Assembly (NCBI GenBank): GCA_903970465.1
Contig: CAJCIO010000072.1
Coordinates: 62,001 to 126,000 of the forward strand
Origin: Gammaproteobacteria bacterium
GTDB lineage: Bacteria; Pseudomonadota; Gammaproteobacteria; Pseudomonadales; Pseudomonadaceae
Length of the DNA: 64,000 bases
Direction of reading: 5' to 3'
Shown one piece after another: positions 57,619 to 64,000 of this stretch (positions are counted from its first letter, which is position 1; every line of letters begins with the position of its first letter). The notes below the pieces were generated by a model. It saw only the letters and a program-made list of their open reading frames with translations, was not told the origin of the DNA and did not search any database. A program made the translations under genes and the position numbers.

Positions 57619-57870
57619 GGGGTTGAGCCTCGATCCGGGAGTGGTGGTCATTAGCCGGGGTATCGGCCGATAAACCCCCTGCGATAGGGGCTTAACCCTG
57701 TATTTACGACTGAAACGATACCGCTCGCAGGCTGATGCCCCTGATCGTTACTGTCACCTACTCGGGGAGGGCGATCGCAACGATGACACCGTTAATACCG
57801 GCTCAACCCAGCATGCTCAGCTGAGCATCGCTCATCAATTGGGCTTTTTGTAACGAGTGACCAAAGGCGC
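57619..57870. other. Intergenic region between MCP gene and lexA2
   Basis: Divergent region with no gene. An imperfect inverted repeat CATGCTCAGCTGAGCAT occurs near 57811-57828 (ATGCTCAGCTGAGCAT, fully palindromic 16 bp) and may be an operator. Confidence 0.4.
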
Positions 57871-57899
57871 TGGTCAAGCAAATCGCAAAAGAGTACAAA
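57871..57899 (+). promoter_or_regulatory. Promoter of the lexA2-imuA-imuB-dnaE2 operon
   Basis: TGGTCA at 57871-57876, a 17-nt spacer and TACAAA at 57894-57899. A start point 7-9 nt downstream would fall at or next to the ATG at 57908, so the lexA2 mRNA may lack a leader. Confidence 0.5.
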
Positions 57900-57906
57900 T
57901 GTACTC
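57891..57906. promoter_or_regulatory. LexA2 operator
   Basis: Perfect palindrome GAGTAC-AAAT-GTACTC. It fits the AGTAC-N4-GTGCT-type box described for P. putida LexA2 and differs from the usual CTGT-N8-ACAG box. It covers the -10 element and ends one base before the start codon, ideal for repression. Confidence 0.8.
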
Positions 57907-57907
57907 C

Positions 57908-58513
57908 ATGACTACTTTATCCCAGCGCCGCAACGCCGTTCTCGAATTCATCCGCCAACGCCTGAACGATCAGGGGCAGTCGCCTAGCCTGGCAGAAATC
58001 GCCGAGGCCTTTGGTTTTGCCTCCCGCAGCGTGGCCCGCAAGCACGTCGTGGCGCTGACCGAGGCCGGCTATATCGAAGTACTGGCCGGCCAGGCACGGG
58101 GTATACGCCTGCTTGATCGACCACCGCGCAACGCGTTGCTGGAGATCCCCTTGCTGGGGCGGGTGGCGGCCGGGCGACCGATCGAGCCGGATGTCCAGGT
58201 CCATGATCATTTATTGTTCGATCCCCGCATGTTCGCCCGCGCCCCGGATTTCCTGCTGCGGGTCGAGGGTGACTCGATGATCGAAGACGGCATCCTCGAT
58301 GGCGACCTGGTAGGCGTGCAGCGCCAGGCCGAGGCGCGCAATGGCCAGATCGTGGTGGCGCGGCTCGAAGGCGAGGTCACCATCAAGCGCTTCGAGCGCA
58401 GCGCCGTGGGCATCCGCCTGTTGCCACGCAATCCGGCCTACGCGCCTATCGAGGTGGGCTCAGGGCAGGATTTCATCATTGAAGGTATTTTTTGCGGATT
58501 GGTGCGGCGATGA
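57908..58513 (+). CDS. lexA2: LexA2 SOS repressor
   Basis: A 201-residue LexA-family repressor. N-terminal winged helix (residues 1-~70, LAEIAEAFGFASRSVARKHV), self-cleavage site Ala88-Gly89 (GRVAAGRP), and the Ser/Lys protease dyad Ser123 (EGDSMIEDG) and Lys160 (EVTIKRF). RecA-stimulated cleavage would relieve repression of the operon. The start at 57908 is chosen as the first family-like Met; ATG 57899 is inside the operator. No Shine-Dalgarno is present. The stop overlaps imuA (ATGA). Confidence 0.93.
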   Translation: MTTLSQRRNAVLEFIRQRLNDQGQSPSLAEIAEAFGFASRSVARKHVVALTEAGYIEVLAGQARGIRLLDRPPRNALLEIPLLGRVAAGRPIEPDVQVHDHLLFDPRMFARAPDFLLRVEGDSMIEDGILDGDLVGVQRQAEARNGQIVVARLEGEVTIKRFERSAVGIRLLPRNPAYAPIEVGSGQDFIIEGIFCGLVRR

Positions 58514-59178
58514 TCGGCGCCTTGGCAGACAACGCTGTCAGCAACTCGGCTGTGCCTATCGCCGGTGCCGTCACCAGCCTCGAAGGGTTGCTCGATCAAC
58601 GTCGGCTGTGGAAAGGCCGCGTCGCCCCCAAAGTCAGTGGCCAGCAGCCCACCGGCCATGCGGCCCTCGATGCGGTGTTGCCCAGTGCCGGTTGGCCGGC
58701 CTCGGCACTCAGCGAAATTCTGGTGCCCGCCCATGGTTGTGGCGAATTGCAGTTGCTCTGGCCATCCCTGGCCCGGCTCACTGCCAGCGGCGAACGCGTG
58801 GTACTGGTAGCACCGCCCCATGTGCCTTATGCCCCGGCATGGCAGGCGGCGGGCGTCGAATTGCGACAATTGTCGGTGATCGCTGCCGAGGGCAAGGATG
58901 CCTTGTGGGCCGCCGAACAATGCTTGCGCTCCGGGAGTTGCGGCGCCGTGCTGTGCTGGCCGGTGCACGCCGATGACAAGGCCTTGCGCCGGTTGCAGGT
59001 GGCGGCCGAAAGTGGCCAGACCCTGGCGTTCGCCTGCCGGCCGCAAGCGGCAGCCGTCAATGCGTCACCGGCGGCCTTGCGCCTGATCATCGAGATGCAA
59101 CCTCCGCAATGGCGAGTGCTCAAGTGCCGGGGCGGCGTCGCACCGGCGGCGCCCATTGCCTGCGATCGGGCGGGGTGA
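58510..59178 (+). CDS. imuA: ImuA, RecA-like mutasome accessory protein
   Basis: A 222-residue SulA/RecA-like protein of the ImuA family, needed with ImuB and DnaE2 for damage-induced mutagenesis. HAALDAVLPSAGWPASALSEIL corresponds to the family core; the P-loop region (HGCGELQLLW) lacks a canonical Lys-Ser/Thr. It starts with an ATGA overlap of the lexA2 stop and is followed after 7 nt by imuB. Confidence 0.9.
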   Translation: MIGALADNAVSNSAVPIAGAVTSLEGLLDQRRLWKGRVAPKVSGQQPTGHAALDAVLPSAGWPASALSEILVPAHGCGELQLLWPSLARLTASGERVVLVAPPHVPYAPAWQAAGVELRQLSVIAAEGKDALWAAEQCLRSGSCGAVLCWPVHADDKALRRLQVAAESGQTLAFACRPQAAAVNASPAALRLIIEMQPPQWRVLKCRGGVAPAAPIACDRAG

Positions 59179-59185
59179 GGCGCGC

Positions 59186-60601
59186 ATGCTCTGGGCCTGT
59201 ATTCTCCTGCCACAGTTGGCGCTGGATGACGCGTCGCGCCGCCACGAAGACCCAACCCAGCCGCTGGTTCTGCTGAGTGGGCCGGCGCAACGGCGCGTGC
59301 TGCAGGCCGTCAATGCGCCTGCCAAGGCATTGGGGCTGCGGGCAGGGCAGTTGCTGAGCACGGCTCAGGCCTTGGCCAAAGGTTTTGCCTGCGCTGAGCA
59401 CGACCCGGCGCGTATCGATCACTGCCAGCAGTTACTGGCAGCCTGGGGCTATGGTTTCAGTTCCCAGGTCAGCCTGCATTTCCCCCGCGCCCTGCTGTTG
59501 GAGGTGCAGTCGGGCTTCAACCTGTTCGGGCCCTGGCCGCACTTCGAGGCTCGTTTACGTCAAGAGTTGCTGGGGCTTGGCTTCAGTCACCGGGTCGTGC
59601 TGGCAACCAACCCCATGGCCGCGCGAATGCTGGCCAATGTCTACGATGGTCTGGCGGTCGTGGATGAGGCCATGCTGCAAGCGCATATCGGGCAGATGCC
59701 CATTGATCGCGTAGGGCTGGCGACCGAGGTGTCCACCGCCTTTGTGCGCATGGGGCTGCACTCTGTCGAGCAGGTCCTGGCCTTGCCCCGTGACACCCTG
59801 GCCCGACGCTTCGCCAAGGATGTACTGGTGCACCTCGATACCTTGCTGGGGCGACGGCCCATGGCGCTGGAATGCTATGTGCCACCGGACCGCTTCGATA
59901 CCCGACTGGAACTCAACTTCGATGTCGAGTCTCACCAGGCCTTGCTGTTTCCGTTGCGCCGCCTGATTGGTGACCTTGGCGCTTTCCTGACCGGTCGCGA
60001 TGGCGGTGTGCAGCGTTTCAACCTGCACCTGGAGCATGCTGAACAGCCCGATACCCTCATTCCGGTGGGCCTGCTGGCCGCCGAGCGCGATCCGGCCCTG
60101 TTGTTCGAGTTGGCCCGTGGGCGCCTCGAGCATGTTCAGGTACCGTGCCCCGTGCGCAGCGTGCGGCTGGTGGCCGAGCAGTTGCCCAGCTTCGTGCCGA
60201 CCCGCCGCCAACTCTTCGATGAGCGGACCCAGCAGTCTCAGCCTTGGGAGCAGTTGCGCGAACGCTTGCGCGCCAGGTTGGGCGACGCCGCCGTGCAGGG
60301 GCTGTGCGCGCAGGCTGATCACCGTCCGGAGTGTGCCTGGTTGTTGGCCGAACAGGGGCAGGGCTATCCGCAGGCATTGCCCACCCCGCGGCCTGGCTGG
60401 TTGCTGCGCGAACCTCAGGCATTGAGTGAATATGCCGGGCAGTTGCTGGGTGGTCCTGAGCGCATCGAGACCGGCTGGTGGGACGGCGCCGATGTGCGTC
60501 GCGATTATTACCGCCTGCAAACCCCCGAGGGGCAGTGCGCCTGGGTCTATCGGCAAGTGGCCGCACCGCAGCAGTGGTGGTTGCAAGGGTGGTTCGGATG
60601 A
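59186..60601 (+). CDS. imuB: ImuB, inactive Y-family polymerase
   Basis: A 471-residue Y-family homologue (DinB/UmuC-like) starting [20 protein letters not shown]. The catalytic acidic motif of active polymerases (D-x-D-x-F-x-A) is not present at the N-terminus, where [13 protein letters not shown] stands, in line with ImuB being a scaffold that ties DnaE2 to the beta clamp. A beta-clamp motif such as QLPSF in AEQLPSFVP is possible. The stop overlaps dnaE2 (ATGA). Confidence 0.92.
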   Translation: MLWACILLPQLALDDASRRHEDPTQPLVLLSGPAQRRVLQAVNAPAKALGLRAGQLLSTAQALAKGFACAEHDPARIDHCQQLLAAWGYGFSSQVSLHFPRALLLEVQSGFNLFGPWPHFEARLRQELLGLGFSHRVVLATNPMAARMLANVYDGLAVVDEAMLQAHIGQMPIDRVGLATEVSTAFVRMGLHSVEQVLALPRDTLARRFAKDVLVHLDTLLGRRPMALECYVPPDRFDTRLELNFDVESHQALLFPLRRLIGDLGAFLTGRDGGVQRFNLHLEHAEQPDTLIPVGLLAAERDPALLFELARGRLEHVQVPCPVRSVRLVAEQLPSFVPTRRQLFDERTQQSQPWEQLRERLRARLGDAAVQGLCAQADHRPECAWLLAEQGQGYPQALPTPRPGWLLREPQALSEYAGQLLGGPERIETGWWDGADVRRDYYRLQTPEGQCAWVYRQVAAPQQWWLQGWFG

Positions 60602-63600
60602 ACGTCGTTCCGCTGCATGGCCGTGGGCGTGCATCGCAAACCTCTGCGCCCATCGAGCCCCCGGCTGTGGTGCCTCCCCCGGCCTATGCCGAGCTGCATT
60701 GCCTGTCCAACTTCAGTTTTCAGCGCGGCGCTTCCAGTGCCCGTGAATTGTTCGAGCGCGCCAAGGCGCAAGGCTACAGTGCCCTGGCGATTACCGACGA
60801 ATGTACCTTGGCGGGGATCGTGCGGGCCTGGCAGGCGGCCCAGGCGGTGGAGTTGATGCTGATCATCGGCAGTGAAATCCAGCTGCATGAAGGGCCAAAG
60901 ATCCTCTTGCTGGTGGAGAACCTGCAAGGCTATCAAGCACTGTGCCGGTTGATCACCTTGGCGCGCCGGCGAGCTCCCAAGGGTGAATATCGCGCCTTGC
61001 GGGAAGATTTCGCGGCCACGGACCTGTCCGGTCTGCTGGCGCTGTGGTTGCCGACCGCCGATGCAGATGACAGCCACGGCCTGTGGTTGCAGACGCTGTT
61101 CGATGATCGCCTGTGGCTGGGCATCGGCCTGCACCGTGGCGCCGAGGACGGCGAGCGCCTGCAATCCTGGCTGGCTCAGGCGTTGCGCCTGGGGATGCCG
61201 GCCGTGGCCACCGGCGATGTTCACATGCATGCCCGCGGGCGCCGGGCGTTGCAGGACACGCTCACGGCCATCCGTCATCACACTCGGGTCGCTGAAGCCG
61301 GTCACCGGCTGTTCGCCAACGGTGAGCGTCACCTGCGGTCATTGGCAGCGCTGGCCGAGTTGTATCCGCAACCGTTGCTTGAGCAGACCCAAGCGATTGC
61401 TCGGCGTTGCCGCTTCGATCTTGGCCAGTTGCGCTATGAATACCCCCGGGAACTGGTGCCCGAGGGCCAGACTGCCAGTTCCTGGCTGCGCGAACTGACC
61501 GTACGTGGGGCAAGGGAACGCTGGCCGCAAGGGATGTCGGACAAGGTGCGCGACCAGATCGAAACAGAGCTTGAGACCATCACCGACCTGCATTACGAGA
61601 GTTATTTCCTGACCGTGCACGACATCGTGCGCTTCGCCAGGGAGCGCAGCATTCTCTGCCAGGGCCGTGGCTCGGCGGCCAACTCGGTGGTCTGCTATGC
61701 CTTGCGCATCACGGCCATCGATCCGGTCCGTCAAAACATGCTGTTCGAGCGCTTTATCTCTCGCGAGCGCAACGAGCCGCCGGACATCGACGTCGATTTC
61801 GAGCACGAGCGTCGCGAAGAAGTCCTGCAGTACGTGTTCCAGCGTTACGGCCGGGGGCGTGCAGCGCTGACGGCCGTGGCGAGCAGCTATCGCGGGGCTG
61901 GCGCGGTGCGTGATGTTGCCCGAGTGCTTGGGCTGCCGCCCGATCAGGTCAACGCACTCGCCGATTGTGTGGGTCGCTACAGCGATGACATTCCCCCGGT
62001 AGAGCGCCTGAGGGAGGCCGGTTTCGATCCCGAGAGCCCGCTGCTGCGCCGAGTCCTGACACTGACCGGTGAGTTGATCGGCTTCCCCCGGCACCTGTCA
62101 CAGCATCCGGGTGGCTTCGTGATCTCCGAGCATCCGCTGGACACTCTGGTACCGGTAGAGAACGCCGCCATGGCCGACCGTACCGTCATCCAATGGGACA
62201 AGGATGACCTGGATGCCGTGGGCTTGCTCAAGGTCGACATCCTCGCGTTGGGCATGCTCAGTGCCCTGCGGCGCAGCTTCGATCTGCTGCACGCCTATCG
62301 CGGCCGCAGGCTGGACCTGGCCAGCGTGCCTCAGGAGTGTGCCCAGACCTACGAAATGATCAGCCGCGCCGACACGGTCGGGGTGTTCCAGATCGAGTCG
62401 CGGGCGCAGATGGCCATGCTGCCGCGCCTCAGGCCCAGGACCTTCTACGACCTGGTGATCGAAGTGGCCATCGTTCGTCCGGGGCCGATCCAGGGCGACA
62501 TGGTTCATCCGTACCTGCGCCGGCGCAACAACGAAGAGGCTGTTGACTATCCGTCCCCGGAACTGGAAAAAGTCTTCAAGCGCACCCTGGGTATCCCGCT
62601 ATTCCAGGAACAGGTCATGGAAATGGCTATCGTCGCCGCCGGCTATAGCCCCGGCGAGGCCGACCAGTTGCGCCGCTCCATGGCCGCCTGGAAGCGTCAC
62701 GGCGGGCTTGAACCGCACCGGCTGCGGCTTACCGAAGGCATGCTCGCCCGTGGTTACACCGAGGCCTTCGCGGCGCGCATCTTCGAGCAGATCAAGGGCT
62801 TTGGCAGCTATGGTTTTCCCGAGTCCCACGCTGCCAGTTTCGCCTTGCTCACCTATGCCAGTTGCTGGCTCAAATGCCATGAACCGGCGATATTCGCCTG
62901 CGCCCTGATCAACAGCTGGCCCATGGGCTTCTACAGCCCGGACCAGGTGTTGCAGGATGCTCGCAGGCATAGCATTCAGACACGCCCCGTGGACGTCATG
63001 CACAGTGACTGGGATTGTTCGCTGGAGGATCACGGCGAAGCGCAGCCGGCGATACGCCTGGGCTTGCGGATGATCAAGGGCTTCAGGGAGGACGACGGCC
63101 AGCGGATCGCCCATGCGAGGGCGCAACGGCCATTCACAGACGTCAATGACCTTGCCTCCAGGGCGCGCCTGGAGGCGGCGGCCCTCGAGCGCCTGGCCGA
63201 TGCCAGCGCCTTGCGCGCTCTGGCTGGGCATCGGCATCAGGCACGCTGGGAGGTGGCCAGTGTCGAGGTGCAATTGCCGCTGTTCGCCGACGTGCCCGCC
63301 GTGCAAGAGGCCAGCGTCGCCTTGCCCGTGCCGAGCACAGGGCAAAACCTGCACGCCGACTACGCCAGCGTCGGCACTACCCTGGGCCCGCACCCGTTGG
63401 CGATGTTGCGTGCTCGCCTGGAGCGACTGCGCTGTCGCAGTTCCCAGGGGTTGGCCCAGGTCGAACATGGCCGGCCAGTCATCGTGACCGGGCTGGTGAT
63501 CGGTCGCCAGCGACCCGGCACCGTCAGTGGGGTGACCTTCGTGACCCTTGAGGACGAGTTCGGCATGATCAACGTCGTGGTCTGGCGCGATTTGGCCGAG

Positions 63601-63753
63601 CGCCACCGCCGCGTGCTGGTGGGGTCGCAGTTGCTTCAGGTGCGCGGCCGGCTGGAGCGCGTGGGCGAGGTGTGCCACGTGATCGCCGGCCATCTGCAGG
63701 ACATGACGCCGTTGCTGCATGGCCTCGATGTGCGCAGTCGGGATTTCCGTTGA
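60598..63753 (+). CDS. dnaE2: Error-prone DNA polymerase DnaE2 (ImuC)
   Basis: A 1051-residue C-family polymerase used in translesion synthesis. An N-terminal PHP domain ([20 protein letters not shown]) is followed by the polymerase palm with catalytic Asp398 and Asp400 in [13 protein letters not shown], the thumb and fingers ([28 protein letters not shown]), and a C-terminal OB fold ([33 protein letters not shown]). It lacks the epsilon-binding, replicative C-terminus of DnaE1. The ATG at 60598 overlaps the imuB stop; an upstream frame start at 60478 lies inside imuB. Confidence 0.97.
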   Translation: MNVVPLHGRGRASQTSAPIEPPAVVPPPAYAELHCLSNFSFQRGASSARELFERAKAQGYSALAITDECTLAGIVRAWQAAQAVELMLIIGSEIQLHEGPKILLLVENLQGYQALCRLITLARRRAPKGEYRALREDFAATDLSGLLALWLPTADADDSHGLWLQTLFDDRLWLGIGLHRGAEDGERLQSWLAQALRLGMPAVATGDVHMHARGRRALQDTLTAIRHHTRVAEAGHRLFANGERHLRSLAALAELYPQPLLEQTQAIARRCRFDLGQLRYEYPRELVPEGQTASSWLRELTVRGARERWPQGMSDKVRDQIETELETITDLHYESYFLTVHDIVRFARERSILCQGRGSAANSVVCYALRITAIDPVRQNMLFERFISRERNEPPDIDVDFEHERREEVLQYVFQRYGRGRAALTAVASSYRGAGAVRDVARVLGLPPDQVNALADCVGRYSDDIPPVERLREAGFDPESPLLRRVLTLTGELIGFPRHLSQHPGGFVISEHPLDTLVPVENAAMADRTVIQWDKDDLDAVGLLKVDILALGMLSALRRSFDLLHAYRGRRLDLASVPQECAQTYEMISRADTVGVFQIESRAQMAMLPRLRPRTFYDLVIEVAIVRPGPIQGDMVHPYLRRRNNEEAVDYPSPELEKVFKRTLGIPLFQEQVMEMAIVAAGYSPGEADQLRRSMAAWKRHGGLEPHRLRLTEGMLARGYTEAFAARIFEQIKGFGSYGFPESHAASFALLTYASCWLKCHEPAIFACALINSWPMGFYSPDQVLQDARRHSIQTRPVDVMHSDWDCSLEDHGEAQPAIRLGLRMIKGFREDDGQRIAHARAQRPFTDVNDLASRARLEAAALERLADASALRALAGHRHQARWEVASVEVQLPLFADVPAVQEASVALPVPSTGQNLHADYASVGTTLGPHPLAMLRARLERLRCRSSQGLAQVEHGRPVIVTGLVIGRQRPGTVSGVTFVTLEDEFGMINVVVWRDLAERHRRVLVGSQLLQVRGRLERVGEVCHVIAGHLQDMTPLLHGLDVRSRDFR

Positions 63754-63774
63754 TCAGCAACGCTCAGCGCTGGA

Positions 63775-64000
63775 TCAGCTCGGCGCCGGCAGCGCCAATG
63801 TCCCAGGATAATACTGAGCGAAATGCACCTTGTCGGTTTGATCCACGGCTTTCTTCAAGCGCTCGTTGAAAGAGCGGCTGACACCGTACTGGCCGCCGGA
63901 AATTGTGCGGAACTGCGCGGTGAGGGTGATGCCACTCAGGTCCATCTTGTCGACTCCAAACACCTGCAGCGGCCCTTGCAGATTGTTCTTGAGCAGCAAG
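63775..64000 (-). CDS. MscS-type mechanosensitive channel, C-terminal fragment
   Basis: The final 75 residues of a protein that extends beyond the right edge. DLSGITLTAQFRTISGGQYG and RSFNERLKKAVDQTD resemble the C-terminal alpha/beta domain of MscS-family channels. Convergent with dnaE2 (21-nt gap). The fragment is too short to name the subfamily. Confidence 0.55.
   Translation of the reverse strand, partial: LLLKNNLQGPLQVFGVDKMDLSGITLTAQFRTISGGQYGVSRSFNERLKKAVDQTDKVHFAQYYPGTLALPAPS

Overview
The window is GC-rich, densely coded gammaproteobacterial chromosome and looks like Pseudomonas of the putida/fluorescens kind. The evidence is the Pseudomonas REP sequences (GTGGGAGCAAGGCTTGCC and GTAGCGAGGGGNCTTGCC types), the metH-cti pairing, the lexA2-imuA-imuB-dnaE2 cassette, the Pseudomonas-type LRR-NEL protein and a DUF1652 gene. 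Nothing suggests a plasmid, prophage or IS element, and I saw no tRNA, rRNA or CRISPR array.

Layout. Positions 1-2073 hold the C-terminal part of a large LRR-NEL ubiquitin-ligase-like effector. Positions 2168-4304 hold a DUF934 gene and cysI (sulfite reduction). Positions 4592-13589 hold a 38-residue membrane peptide, metH, sohB, cti and an acyltransferase. At 13648-14232 is nfuA. Positions 14328-23765 form a cobalamin island with two divergent transcripts, each headed by a cobalamin riboswitch: leftward cbtB-cbtA-cobE-cobM and rightward cobW-cobN-chlI/chlD. The chelatase ATPase and VWA parts lie in different frames, joined by a dnaX-type A AAA AAG slippery heptamer (-1). Positions 23823-32009 carry an unknown small gene, a VpsR-like degenerate sigma-54-type regulator, a NadR-like kinase, uppP, a YjbR protein, a LysR regulator with a divergent azoreductase, a secreted hydrolase and an MFS permease. 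Positions 32187-38873 carry an ABC-F ATPase, a tandemly duplicated 136-bp-period element, an autotransporter, Ku, a DUF1652 gene with a strongly structured leader, and a parvulin. Positions 38935-45612 carry a soluble hybrid histidine kinase, a PilU-type ATPase, 3-hydroxybutyrate dehydrogenase, an rRNA-methyltransferase-like protein and an acyl-CoA synthetase. Positions 45846-57618 carry a thioredoxin, an AraC regulator with an oxidoreductase and an EmrAB-like pump, a dienelactone hydrolase, a CAP-domain protein, a MocR regulator opposite an AhpD-like protein, a HAD phosphatase and a chemoreceptor. Positions 57908-63753 hold the lexA2-imuA-imuB-dnaE2 SOS mutagenesis operon. A partial MscS-type channel gene runs off the right edge.

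How the genes fit together. Cobalt uptake (CbtAB), metal handling (CobW), cobalt insertion (CobN with ChlI/D) and corrin-ring steps (CobE, CobM) sit under paired B12 riboswitches; MetH nearby is a B12 consumer. LexA2 appears to repress its own mutasome operon through a perfect GAGTAC-N4-GTACTC palindrome that covers the -10 element, and its transcript may be leaderless. Ku and the ImuABC cassette are both DNA-damage functions but are 20 kb apart. REP/REPIN elements sit mostly in short gaps and between convergent genes.

The strongest leads are the chlI/chlD recoding site, the leaderless lexA2 start under its operator, the twin 106-bp units ending in terminator hairpins at 34042-34283, the structured 5' leader of the DUF1652 gene, and the regulator whose sigma-54 contact motif is lost.
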